Below, one piece after another: positions 1-6,081 of a stretch of 9,471 bases of DNA. The first letter of the stretch is position 1. Each line of letters starts with the position of its first letter. This stretch comes from an uncultured Pseudorhodobacter sp. (lineage in GTDB: Bacteria; Pseudomonadota; Alphaproteobacteria; Rhodobacterales; Rhodobacteraceae). The notes beneath the pieces were generated by a model. That model worked only from the letters and a program-made list of their open reading frames with translations. It was not told where the DNA came from and made no database searches. The position numbers and the translations under genes are program-made. The stretch spans positions 1-9,471 of the forward strand of contig CAMFLG010000088.1 in NCBI GenBank assembly GCA_945957495.1, given 5' to 3'.

Positions 1-98
1 GTCTTTGCCATGCCGGGGCGGGGGAGGCAATTTCATAATCTTCATGATCATGTTCGATCATGCACACGGGCCCCGCGGCAAAGCCCGCCGGATATGCA

Positions 99-132
99 AA
101 ACGGGCCGCGGCGGATTTGCCACGGCCCGTTG
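99..132 (-). terminator. Probable intrinsic terminator of the zeta-subunit gene
   Basis: Arms 100-108 and 123-131 pair perfectly over 9 bp, and positions 110-112 pair with 119-121 inside them after one C-A mismatch. Read on the minus strand, the hairpin lies just beyond the stop codon at 150 and its 3' arm runs into a short T tract. The plus-strand reading has no T run, so the terminator serves the leftward gene. Confidence 0.6.
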
Positions 133-149
133 CGAAAGGTCTTGATGGA

Positions 150-464
150 TCAGAATTCGGAAACGAGTTGCGCCTTGGCGACGGCCAGAAGTTCGGTCAG
201 CTTGGCGCGGATTTCGCCTTCGCTGGCTTTGCCGGCCAGATCCGCCGCCACTTTGGCGACGACATCTTCAGAGCCGGGCTCTTCCATATCGGCTGCAACC
301 ACGGTCATGGCGTATTCGGTTGCGGCATCACCGCTTTTGCCAAGCAGGGCGGCGGCCCAAAGGCCCAGCAGCTTGTCGCGGCGGGCCTCTGCGCGGAACT
401 GCATGTCGGCGTCATGGGCAAATTTGGCTTCGAATGCGGATTCGCGGTCGTCAAACGTGGTCAT
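150..464 (-). CDS. DUF1476 protein, F1-ATPase zeta-subunit type inhibitor
   Basis: A 104-residue protein of the DUF1476 family. In Paracoccus denitrificans the family member is the zeta subunit, an inhibitor that binds the F1 part of ATP synthase and blocks ATP hydrolysis; the cellular site would be the inner face of the cytoplasmic membrane. Recognition rests on the N-terminal block MTTFDDRESAFEAKFAHD (residues 1-18), followed by the conserved EARRDKLLGLWAA region (26-38) and an acidic helical C-terminal half. The N-terminal segment is the inhibitory part in the Paracoccus protein. I chose the ATG at 464 rather than an upstream in-frame ATG at 527 because the family begins at MTTFDD and AGAGGG lies 7 nt upstream. 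A candidate promoter lies at 499-527 and a terminator follows the gene, so it may be its own transcription unit. That it inhibits ATPase here is inferred from the family; the F1 genes are not in the window. Confidence 0.88.
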   Translation of the reverse strand: MTTFDDRESAFEAKFAHDADMQFRAEARRDKLLGLWAAALLGKSGDAATEYAMTVVAADMEEPGSEDVVAKVAADLAGKASEGEIRAKLTELLAVAKAQLVSEF

Positions 465-498
465 TGGCTGGCCCTCTGGGTCTTGGATGCTTGCCTTC

Positions 499-527
499 CA
501 TATGCCCATCCCGGGCCGCCGCTTCAA
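499..527 (-). promoter_or_regulatory. Candidate sigma-70-type promoter for the zeta-subunit gene
   Basis: On the minus strand TTGAAG (527-522) is followed after 17 bp by CATATG (504-499). The -35 matches consensus at 4 of 6 positions and the -10 at 3 of 6. The predicted start near 492 leaves a leader of about 28 nt before the ATG at 464. The upstream gene appears to end in its own terminator, which makes a separate promoter plausible. Confidence 0.3.
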
Positions 528-530
528 GAT

Positions 531-554
531 AAAAAGCCGGAAAGCCGCTGCGGC
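531..554 (-). terminator. Possible intrinsic terminator after the DUF3052-like gene
   Basis: On the minus strand GCCG (554-551) can pair with CGGC (539-536), and the 3' arm is directly followed by five T residues (535-531). The structure begins 7 bp past the stop codon of the upstream minus-strand gene. The stem is short and alternative pairings exist, so the call rests mainly on the T run and position. Confidence 0.4.
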
Positions 555-560
555 GATGCG

Positions 561-1142
561 TCATCGGCGTTGAAACCGGGTGGCAGAGCGGGTTTGCGAG
601 ACGGCGCAGGATTTTGTGTCGATGAAGCCCGCTTCGCGCAGGCGGCTGCGCAGGGTGGCTTCGGGCAGGGCGGCGGCTTTGCCTTTGACCGTGACGCCCC
701 AGAACGCGGTCAGGCTGGGATCGGCCAGCGCCTGCAGGGCTGCGTCAAGCTGGGCGGCGTCGTTCAGCTCTGCAAGCAGTGCGGTTGATACGGGGGAGGT
801 GCCGCCGGAAAGGGCGGCTTGCAACTCGGCGTCGGTTACGTCGCCCAGCACCCGGATCGGGGTTTCGGGGCTGACGCCCAGTTTTGCGGCAAGTGTGGGG
901 ATCGGTTTGGCAATGGCCGCGACCCAACGCGCGGCCTCCTTTGGGGCAAGGGCCGCGCGCAAAGCACCTTGCGGTGTCTGAATCAACAGATCGTCGCCGT
1001 CTTGTGCAAAGCTCGCGATGGCGCTGCGCGGAATGCGCGCCCGTACCGCGCCGCGCAGGATGATTTCGGACGATTCGAGCAGGATCTTTCCGGCGCCACT
1101 GGCACCGCCGTAGCTAAGCCAGGCCTCTGATTCACGTCCCAT
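561..1142 (-). CDS. Hypothetical protein, PH-like N-terminus plus DUF3052-like C-terminus
   Basis: A 193-residue soluble protein of unknown function with no signal peptide or membrane segment. Residues about 17-80 look like a compact beta-rich PH-like module: KILLESSEIILRG, an RIPRSAI strand, LLIQTPQGALRAAL, then a helix around KEAARWVAAIAKP. Residues about 82-193 resemble DUF3052: a PTLAAKLGVSPETPIRVL opening where the family has a xxLAKKLGI block, a central helical region, a FWGVTVKG strand and the C-terminal REAGFIDTKSCAVSQTRSATRF, which matches the family's pattern of GxxDxKxCAxxxxWSxLxF. The usual tryptophan is replaced by Arg185. The start at 1142 follows AGGGGG by 4 nt and a good promoter candidate at 1165-1193. 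The same reading frame stays open on the minus strand far upstream, opposite purC and the dehydrogenase, but that part is a shadow of those genes. Both domain calls come from sequence resemblance by eye. Confidence 0.72.
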   Translation of the reverse strand: MGRESEAWLSYGGASGAGKILLESSEIILRGAVRARIPRSAIASFAQDGDDLLIQTPQGALRAALAPKEAARWVAAIAKPIPTLAAKLGVSPETPIRVLGDVTDAELQAALSGGTSPVSTALLAELNDAAQLDAALQALADPSLTAFWGVTVKGKAAALPEATLRSRLREAGFIDTKSCAVSQTRSATRFQRR

Positions 1143-1164
1143 GCAGCCCCCTTTTTCTGCCCGT

Positions 1165-1193
1165 ATGATAGCAGGCGGCGGACGTGGTGTCGC
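1165..1193 (-). promoter_or_regulatory. Candidate promoter for the DUF3052-like gene
   Basis: On the minus strand GCGACA (1193-1188) and TATCAT (1170-1165) are separated by 17 bp. They match the sigma-70 consensus at 4 of 6 and 5 of 6 positions. Transcription would start near 1158, about 16 nt before the ATG at 1142. It is back to back with the purC promoter candidate. Confidence 0.45.
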
Positions 1194-1220
1194 GCTACCT
1201 GTGGCTTGGCCCGGGATTGC

Positions 1221-1249
1221 TTGCCGAGCCTGCGCTCTTGGACTATAGG
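1221..1249 (+). promoter_or_regulatory. Candidate purC promoter
   Basis: TTGCCG (1221-1226) and TATAGG (1244-1249) are 17 bp apart and each match the sigma-70 consensus at 4 of 6 positions. The predicted start near 1256 gives a leader of about 55 nt that contains the hairpin at 1265-1286. It is the best hexamer pair I can find upstream of purC. Confidence 0.4.
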
Positions 1250-1264
1250 CGGCATAACAGGGCA

Positions 1265-1286
1265 GGGGGTGGCATCGACCGCCCCC
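1265..1286 (+). promoter_or_regulatory. Strong hairpin in the purC leader
   Basis: Positions 1265-1272 (GGGGGTGG) pair with 1279-1286 (CCGCCCCC) to give an 8-bp stem with one G-U pair and a 6-nt loop, CATCGA. No T run follows, so this is not a standard intrinsic terminator. It ends 15 nt before the GGAG ribosome binding site of purC. I recognise no known riboswitch class in it. Confidence 0.5.
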
Positions 1287-1310
1287 GTTCCTATTGGCAT
1301 CGGAGCATTC

Positions 1311-2075
1311 ATGGCGCGCAGGAAAAAGGTTTACGAGGGCAAGGCGAAGATCCTTTACGAAGGGCCGGAACCGGGCACTCTGATCCAGTATTTCAAAGAC
1401 GATTCCGCGCCGACGATTGCCGAGGCGACGCCTGCGGCGGTGGAAGGCAAGGGCGTGCTGAACAACCGCCTGTCCGAATTCTTTATGTCGGGGCTGAATT
1501 CGGTTGGGGTGCCCACGCATTTCATCCGCCGTATCAACATGCGCGAGCAATTGGTGCGGATGGCCGAAATCATCCCGCTGGAGGTTGTGGTGCGCAATTT
1601 CGCCGCCGGAGAGATTTCGGAACGGCTGGGGATTCCCGAAGGTACGCCGCTGCCGCGCCCGATTGTGGAATATTACCTGAAGGATGACCGGCTGGCGCTG
1701 CCGATGGTGGCGGAAGAGCATATCGTGGCCTTTGGCTGGGCGACGCAGCAGGATCTGGACGATATCATTGCGCTGGCCTTGCGGGTGAATGACTTCATGT
1801 CCGGCGTGATGATGGGGGTGGGCATCCGGTTGGCCGATTTCCGCATCGAGGTGGGCCGGATTTGGGAAGGCGATTACATGCGCCTGATCGTGGCGGATGA
1901 AATCAGCCCTGACAGCTGCCGTCTGTGGGATTTGCGCGGGTTGACCGACCGGGGCGACGGTGCGCCGATCCCCGAGCCGGGGCCGTTGCCGGATGTTTAC
2001 ACCGAACTTGCCCGGCGTCTGGGGGTGCTGCCGTCGAACGTCACGCATCCGATGAAACCGACCTTGATCAACTGA
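1311..2075 (+). CDS. purC: PurC-family SAICAR synthetase, divergent active-site motifs
   Basis: A 254-residue protein of the SAICAR synthetase family, which joins CAIR and aspartate using ATP in de novo purine synthesis in the cytoplasm. Length and overall architecture are normal: the VYEGKAKILYEG nucleotide-binding start (7-18), GKGVLNNRLSEFF (46-58), VPTHFIRRINMREQL (67-81), IIPLEVVVRN (87-96), EEHIVAFGWAT (135-145) and ADEISPDSCRLWDL (195-208). Three signatures are altered. The usual D-S/T-A-F-N-x-x-K/R loop reads SAPTIAEATPAAVEG (32-46). The usual RNxAAGSLSKRLG block reads RNFAAGEISERLG (95-107), with Ser and Lys both replaced by Glu. The usual DKDxFRxxLG substrate-binding segment after RLWD is replaced by a Pro/Gly-rich loop (208-226). 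The start follows GGAG by 5 nt. It heads the purC-purS-adh-purQ run. It may be a functional but divergent enzyme or a second paralogue with a changed activity; the family assignment itself is secure. Confidence 0.85.
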   Translation: MARRKKVYEGKAKILYEGPEPGTLIQYFKDDSAPTIAEATPAAVEGKGVLNNRLSEFFMSGLNSVGVPTHFIRRINMREQLVRMAEIIPLEVVVRNFAAGEISERLGIPEGTPLPRPIVEYYLKDDRLALPMVAEEHIVAFGWATQQDLDDIIALALRVNDFMSGVMMGVGIRLADFRIEVGRIWEGDYMRLIVADEISPDSCRLWDLRGLTDRGDGAPIPEPGPLPDVYTELARRLGVLPSNVTHPMKPTLIN

Positions 2076-2141
2076 CCCCTTGCCGCCTTGCGGTGTGGGG
2101 TTTATGGGGCAGCGCATCTGCCATAGCCGGAAGGAAAGACC

Positions 2142-2381
2142 ATGAAAGCGCGCGTAACCGTCATGCTGAAATCGGGCGTTCTGGATGTGCAGGGCGAGGC
2201 TGTGCGCCACGCGCTGGGCACTTTGGGCTTTGCCGGGGTGAATGGCGTGCGGCAGGGCAAGGTGATCGAGCTTGATCTGGCCGAGACGGACCGCGCGGCG
2301 GCAGAGGTCAGCGTCACGGCGATGTGCGACAAGCTGCTGGCCAATGCCGTGATCGAAAGCTACCGCGTCGAAATTCTGTAA
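2142..2381 (+). CDS. purS: PurS, small subunit of FGAM synthase
   Basis: A complete 79-residue PurS. In organisms with the small form of PurL, a PurS dimer bridges PurL and PurQ to form FGAM synthase, which converts FGAR, glutamine and ATP to FGAM in the fourth step of purine synthesis. The sequence fits the family throughout: an N-terminal strand (KARVTVMLKSGVLDVQG, 2-18), a helix over AVRHALGTLGF, the GVRQGKVIELDL strand (36-47), a C-terminal helix with CDKLLANAVIE and the closing strand SYRVEIL. The start is preceded by a good GGAAGGAAAG binding site. It lies 66 bp after purC. A small hairpin (GGCAG 2108-2112 with CTGCC 2118-2122) precedes the ribosome binding site. No strong terminator separates purC from purS, so they probably share a transcript. 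Confidence 0.95.
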   Translation: MKARVTVMLKSGVLDVQGEAVRHALGTLGFAGVNGVRQGKVIELDLAETDRAAAEVSVTAMCDKLLANAVIESYRVEIL

Positions 2382-2444
2382 GCTGCGGAGGGGCTTGACC
2401 CCGCGGGCCGCTTTGCCCCAACTGTGCGCAAAAGGGAGATTCCG

Positions 2445-3482
2445 ATGCGCGCGGCTGTCATTCGTAGCTATAATGCCGATCTGAGCCTTGAAACCGTGGC
2501 CGATCCTGCCTGCGAGGCGGATGGCGTAGTGTTGAAAGTGCTGGCCTGTGGGATTTGCCGCAGCGACTGGCACGGCTGGGTGGGCGAGCATCCAAAGGTA
2601 AAACCGGGCGCCATTCCGGGCCATGAATATTGTGGCGAGGTTGTCGAGGCCGGGCCCTTGGCAAAATGGCGGGTCGGCGATCTGGTGATTGCGCCTTTCA
2701 TCCTGTCTTGTGGCGAATGCCCTGAGTGCCGCTCTGGTCAGACCACGATCTGCAAGGCCCAACGTGTGCCGGGATTTGGCGAGCCGGGGGCCTATGCCGA
2801 ATATGTTTCGGCCCCGCATGCGCATAACCTTGCACGGCTGCCCGACAGCCTGTCGCCGGCGCTGGCGGCGGGGTTGGGGTGCCGGGTGACGACGGCGTGG
2901 CATGCGCTGACGGGTCGCGCGGCGGTACAGGCGGGCGAGTGGCTGGCGGTGCATGGCACCGGCGGCATCGGGTTGTCGGTGCTGCTGATCGGGCGGGCGT
3001 TGGGCGCGCGGGTGATCGTGGTGGATGTGGTGCCGGAACGGTTGCAACATGCGCTGAGCCTTGGCGCAGAGGCCGCGATTGACGCGCGCGGCGGCGATGC
3101 GGCGGCGCAGATTGTGGAACTGACGCAAGGCGGCGCGCATGTCAGCGTCGAGGCGCTGGGGATCGAGGCCACGACGAATGGTTCTATCGAATGTTTGCGC
3201 CCGTTCGGGCGGCATGTGCAGGTGGGGCTGCCGGTAGGGCACACGGCGCATATGAACGTCAACATGAACGCCGTCTATATGAAGCAGCTGGCGCTTTATG
3301 GCACGCGCGGCATGCCAAGCTGGCGCTATCCGTCGCTGCTCTCGATGATCGAGCAGGGCCGCATCGACGTGCGCCCGATCGTGGCGCGGCAGGTGGGGTT
3401 GTCGCAAGCCTCGGCAGAGTTGCGCGCCTTCAACGCGCCGATGCCGCCCGGCGTGGCGGTGATCACGGATTTTCAGGCCTGA
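2445..3482 (+). CDS. Zinc-dependent alcohol dehydrogenase (MDR superfamily)
   Basis: A 345-residue medium-chain dehydrogenase/reductase, probably oxidising an alcohol or reducing an aldehyde in the cytoplasm; the substrate cannot be read from sequence. The catalytic-zinc ligands are present: Cys37 in GICRSDWHGW, His60-Glu61 in PGHEYCGEV, and Cys146 in GLGCRVTTAWHAL. The structural-zinc lobe has its four cysteines at 89, 92, 95 and 103. The Rossmann motif GTGGIG is at 171-176, and the acidic residue at the end of the second strand (Asp194 in VIVVDVV) suggests NAD(H) rather than NADP(H). The start at 2445 was chosen over a GTG at 2424 because GGGAG lies 6 nt upstream and the family begins with MRAAVI. 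It sits between purS and purQ, 63 bp after the first and 113 bp before the second. Base composition looks like that of its neighbours, so nothing marks it as a recent arrival. Confidence 0.92.
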   Translation: MRAAVIRSYNADLSLETVADPACEADGVVLKVLACGICRSDWHGWVGEHPKVKPGAIPGHEYCGEVVEAGPLAKWRVGDLVIAPFILSCGECPECRSGQTTICKAQRVPGFGEPGAYAEYVSAPHAHNLARLPDSLSPALAAGLGCRVTTAWHALTGRAAVQAGEWLAVHGTGGIGLSVLLIGRALGARVIVVDVVPERLQHALSLGAEAAIDARGGDAAAQIVELTQGGAHVSVEALGIEATTNGSIECLRPFGRHVQVGLPVGHTAHMNVNMNAVYMKQLALYGTRGMPSWRYPSLLSMIEQGRIDVRPIVARQVGLSQASAELRAFNAPMPPGVAVITDFQA

Positions 3483-3532
3483 CCCGTTTGCGCCGCGACG
3501 GCGGTTAATTTGCCCGGGCGGTTGTGCGGGCT

Positions 3533-3562
3533 CTGGCAGGTTGGCGCGGATTGCGCTATGGC
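3533..3562 (+). promoter_or_regulatory. Weak candidate promoter for purQ
   Basis: CTGGCA (3533-3538) and TATGGC (3557-3562) are 18 bp apart. The -10 region, CTATGGCGGC, resembles the purC -10 region, CTATAGGCGGC (1243-1253). The predicted start lies about 28 nt before the purQ ATG. A separate purQ promoter would make sense because the dehydrogenase gene interrupts the pur genes, but the match is weak. Confidence 0.22.
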
Positions 3563-3595
3563 GGCGACATTCCAAATCATCAAGGGGGTTCGCCC

Positions 3596-4264
3596 ATGAA
3601 AGCCGCTGTCGTTACCTTTCCCGGGTCGAACTGCGACCGTGATCTTGCCGTCGCGTTCGAGCGTGCGGGGTTTGATGTGGCGCGGGTCTGGCACAAGGAC
3701 AGCGCCCTGCCGGAGGGCACCGATGTGGTGGGCGTGCCCGGCGGGTTTTCCTTTGGTGACTATCTGCGCTGCGGCGCGATTGCGGCGCAGTCGCCGATTG
3801 CCGGGGCCATTCAGGCCCATGCGGCGCGCGGCGGCTATGTGCTGGGCATCTGCAATGGTTTTCAGGTTCTGACCGAGATGCAATTGCTGCCCGGCGCACT
3901 GATGCGCAACGCGGGGCTGAAGTTCATCTGCAAGACGGTTGAGATGAAGGTGGCAACGACGGACAGCGCCTTTACCTCGACCTACCAGAAGGGTCAGACC
4001 ATCGCGGTTCCGGTGGCACACCATGACGGCAACTACACCATTGATGCCGAAGGTCTGGCGCGGCTGCAGGGCGAGGATCGCATTGCCTTCACCTATGTGA
4101 AAAACCCCAATGGCGCGATGGCGGACATTGCGGGCGTGCTGTCGGCCAACCGCCGCGTGCTGGGGATGATGCCGCACCCGGAGCGGGTTGTGGATGCCAG
4201 CCACGGCGGCACCGATGGTGCGGCGCTGTTCGCGGCGCTGATGGGCGGGATGGCGCTGGCCTGA
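3596..4264 (+). CDS. purQ: PurQ, glutaminase subunit of FGAM synthase
   Basis: A complete 222-residue class I glutamine amidotransferase, the normal PurQ length. It hydrolyses glutamine and passes ammonia to PurL within the PurS-PurQ-PurL complex. Key blocks are intact: the N-terminal FPGSNCDRD (8-16), the PurQ-specific GVPGGFSFGDYLRCGAIA (46-63), the nucleophile elbow LGICNGFQVL with catalytic Cys86, and MMPHPERV (191-198) with catalytic His194 and Glu196. The ATG at 3596 follows AAGGGGG by 7 nt; the frame is open upstream to 3524, but the family starts at MKAAVV. The purL gene, which often follows purQ, is not present: dctB starts 46 bp downstream instead. Confidence 0.96.
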   Translation: MKAAVVTFPGSNCDRDLAVAFERAGFDVARVWHKDSALPEGTDVVGVPGGFSFGDYLRCGAIAAQSPIAGAIQAHAARGGYVLGICNGFQVLTEMQLLPGALMRNAGLKFICKTVEMKVATTDSAFTSTYQKGQTIAVPVAHHDGNYTIDAEGLARLQGEDRIAFTYVKNPNGAMADIAGVLSANRRVLGMMPHPERVVDASHGGTDGAALFAALMGGMALA

Positions 4265-4275
4265 GGTGGCCAAGC

Positions 4276-4304
4276 TTGAGGGCGGGCGGTTCGGCGTTTA
4301 AAGT
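4276..4304 (+). promoter_or_regulatory. Candidate dctB promoter giving a leaderless transcript
   Basis: TTGAGG (4276-4281) and TAAAGT (4299-4304) are 17 bp apart, each matching the sigma-70 consensus at 4 of 6 positions. The -10 ends 6 nt before the dctB ATG, so transcription would begin at or next to the A of the start codon. No Shine-Dalgarno sequence is visible in 4285-4310, which agrees with leaderless translation. Confidence 0.45.
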
Positions 4305-4310
4305 CAACCG

Positions 4311-6074
4311 ATGCAAGAGCCTGTCCCCCCTTCACGCAGCAGACGCAGCCGGTCCGGCCGGTCGTGGCGAGTCCGGTTGGCGGCCACGATTCTGGTTCTG
4401 GTGGCGCTTGGCGTTGTGCTGACGACGAACCGCTGGCTGAGCGAGCGGTTTACGGAAACCACGCGCAACCGGGCCGAATTGCGACTGGCACTGTATTCGG
4501 GAAACATGCTGTCCGAGTTGCAGCGCACCTCGGTTGTGCCGTTGCTGCTGGCCGATGATCCGGCGATTCGGGATGCGCTGCTGAAGGGCAATTTCTCGGA
4601 CACCACGCTGCGCCTGATCGAGGTGCAGGAAGAGATCGGCGTCGCCTCGATCATCCTTTTGGACGAAAAGGGCATGACGGTTGGGGCGACCGATCGCAAC
4701 CTTCTGGGCAGCGACCATGCGGCCGATCCGTCCTTTGTCAACGCCAAGAAAACCCGCGAAACCGTGTTCTCGGCGGCGCCGATTGACGGGGGCGGTTTTG
4801 AATTCACCTATTCGCGGGTGATCGAAACGAATGGCCAGACCCTTGGCGTCATCGTTGTTGGCGTGGACATGATGAAGCACGAACGCGCCTGGTCGGGGTT
4901 GCAGGACGCGGTGCTGGTGACGGATGCAGAGGGCACGGTTATTCTGGCGACCGAACCGACCTGGCGCAATCAATCGGTGGATGTCGCCCTGAAAGAGGCG
5001 GAAAGCCCTTCGGCCTTTGACCGGGCGTTGAAGGGGGCGGCGGACTGGGCGCAGAATCCGCCGGATGCCTATGTTTCGGGCGAGGCAGTGCTGCGGACCG
5101 AGGCGCGGGTGCCGTTTCAGGGTTGGAAGATGCTGACCTTCACCGCCTATGATTCGGTGCGTGAAAAGGTGAACGGCGTGATTGCGTTGGAAATCATGGG
5201 CTTTGCCATTCTGGCGGCGCTTATGTTCTATCTTTTGTCGCGGCAGGCCTGGTCGCAGACGGTGTCGTTTCAGCGGGAATCGGCGGAACTGCGGCTGCTG
5301 AACGCGCGGCTGAACCGCGAGATTGCCGAACGCGAGCGGGTGCAAAAGACGCTGGAAGTAGCCGAGCTGACGCTGGCGCAGTCGTCCAAGCTGGCGGCCT
5401 TGGGCGAAATGTCGGCGGCGGTCAGCCATGAGTTGAACCAGCCGCTGGCCGCGATGAAAACCTATCTGGCGGGCGCGCGGCTGTTGTTGCAGCGCAAACG
5501 CCCGGATGAGGCGCTGTCGTCATTCCAGCGGATTGACGATCTGATCGACCGGATGGGCGCGATCACCCGGCAGTTGAAATCCTACGCCCGCAAAGGCGGT
5601 GAGGCGTTCGAGCCGGTGGATGTGCGGTCTTGCGTGTCGGCGGCGCTGGCAATGATGGAGCCACAGTTGAAACAGCGAGTGGTCAAGATCACCCGCACGG
5701 TGCCGCGTCAGCCGGTGATGGTGATGGCGGACCGGCTGCGGTTGGAGCAGGTGATCATCAACTTGCTGCGAAACGCGCTGGATGCGACGAAAGATATCGC
5801 CGATCCGCAGATCGACCTCTTGTTGACGGTGGGGGAAACCGCCACTTTGGCGGTACGCGACAACGGCCATGGCATTGCCGAGATCGGGTCGGTGTTCGAG
5901 CCGTTCTACACCACGAAAAAGCCCGGCGAAGGGGTTGGCCTTGGGCTGGCGATTTCGTCGGGCATTGTCGGCGACCTTGGCGGTCGCCTGACCGCACATA
6001 ACGCCGAAACCGGCGGCGCGGTGTTTGAAATCCAACTGCCCATCCTGGGCAAAGAAACAAAAGCAGCGGAATGA
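4311..6074 (+). CDS. dctB: DctB-type C4-dicarboxylate sensor histidine kinase
   Basis: A 587-residue inner-membrane histidine kinase that senses C4-dicarboxylates such as succinate, fumarate and malate in the periplasm and phosphorylates its partner DctD. A basic N-terminus precedes membrane segment 1 (about 22-39). Residues about 40-288 form the periplasmic double PDC/Cache sensor, with membrane segment 2 at about 289-309. A helical linker (about 320-360) leads to the HisKA domain, with the phosphoacceptor His373 in SHELNQPLAAMKTYL. The ATPase domain has the N box NLLRNALDA (484-492), the DNGHG G1 box (517-521), FEPFYTTK (529-536) and the GVGLGLAIS G2 box (541-549), so all catalytic boxes are intact. 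An in-frame stop at 4299-4301 rules out an earlier start. No Shine-Dalgarno site is visible. dctD follows after 7 nt. The DctB name rests on the double-PDC layout and the adjacent DctD; the ligand is inferred. The dctPQM transporter genes are not in the window. Confidence 0.9.
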   Translation: MQEPVPPSRSRRSRSGRSWRVRLAATILVLVALGVVLTTNRWLSERFTETTRNRAELRLALYSGNMLSELQRTSVVPLLLADDPAIRDALLKGNFSDTTLRLIEVQEEIGVASIILLDEKGMTVGATDRNLLGSDHAADPSFVNAKKTRETVFSAAPIDGGGFEFTYSRVIETNGQTLGVIVVGVDMMKHERAWSGLQDAVLVTDAEGTVILATEPTWRNQSVDVALKEAESPSAFDRALKGAADWAQNPPDAYVSGEAVLRTEARVPFQGWKMLTFTAYDSVREKVNGVIALEIMGFAILAALMFYLLSRQAWSQTVSFQRESAELRLLNARLNREIAERERVQKTLEVAELTLAQSSKLAALGEMSAAVSHELNQPLAAMKTYLAGARLLLQRKRPDEALSSFQRIDDLIDRMGAITRQLKSYARKGGEAFEPVDVRSCVSAALAMMEPQLKQRVVKITRTVPRQPVMVMADRLRLEQVIINLLRNALDATKDIADPQIDLLLTVGETATLAVRDNGHGIAEIGSVFEPFYTTKKPGEGVGLGLAISSGIVGDLGGRLTAHNAETGGAVFEIQLPILGKETKAAE

Positions 6075-6081
6075 GGACTTG

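Noticed and set aside
1..99. Possible end or start of a neighbouring gene at the left edge, and a CATGATCATG palindrome at 43-52 with a further GATCATG at 56-62
   Set aside because: The short frames here (for example a plus-strand frame ending at 38, or a minus-strand ATG at 11) are too short to support, and the palindrome is only 10 bp. Nothing definite can be said about these bases.
60..788. Plus-strand open frames across the left 800 bp
   Set aside because: They lie opposite the zeta-subunit and DUF3052-like genes, which have family motifs, ribosome binding sites and promoters. The plus-strand translations show no recognisable domain.
2385..2410. GC-rich inverted repeat after purS as a terminator
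   Set aside because: The GGGG/CCCC core is only 4 bp, the outer pairing needs an uneven internal loop, and no T run follows. It is too weak to call.
1143..3575. Very long minus-strand open frame, continuous with the DUF3052-like gene, opposite purC, purS and the dehydrogenase
   Set aside because: Its translation is rich in Arg, His and Pro with no family resemblance, and it is antisense to three well-supported genes. It is open only because of GC-rich codon use on the other strand. Only the part from 1142 to 561 is real.
4332..5429. Long minus-strand frame opposite dctB
   Set aside because: Antisense to the sensor and HisKA regions of a clear histidine kinase, with a His/Arg-rich translation and no ribosome binding site or domain.
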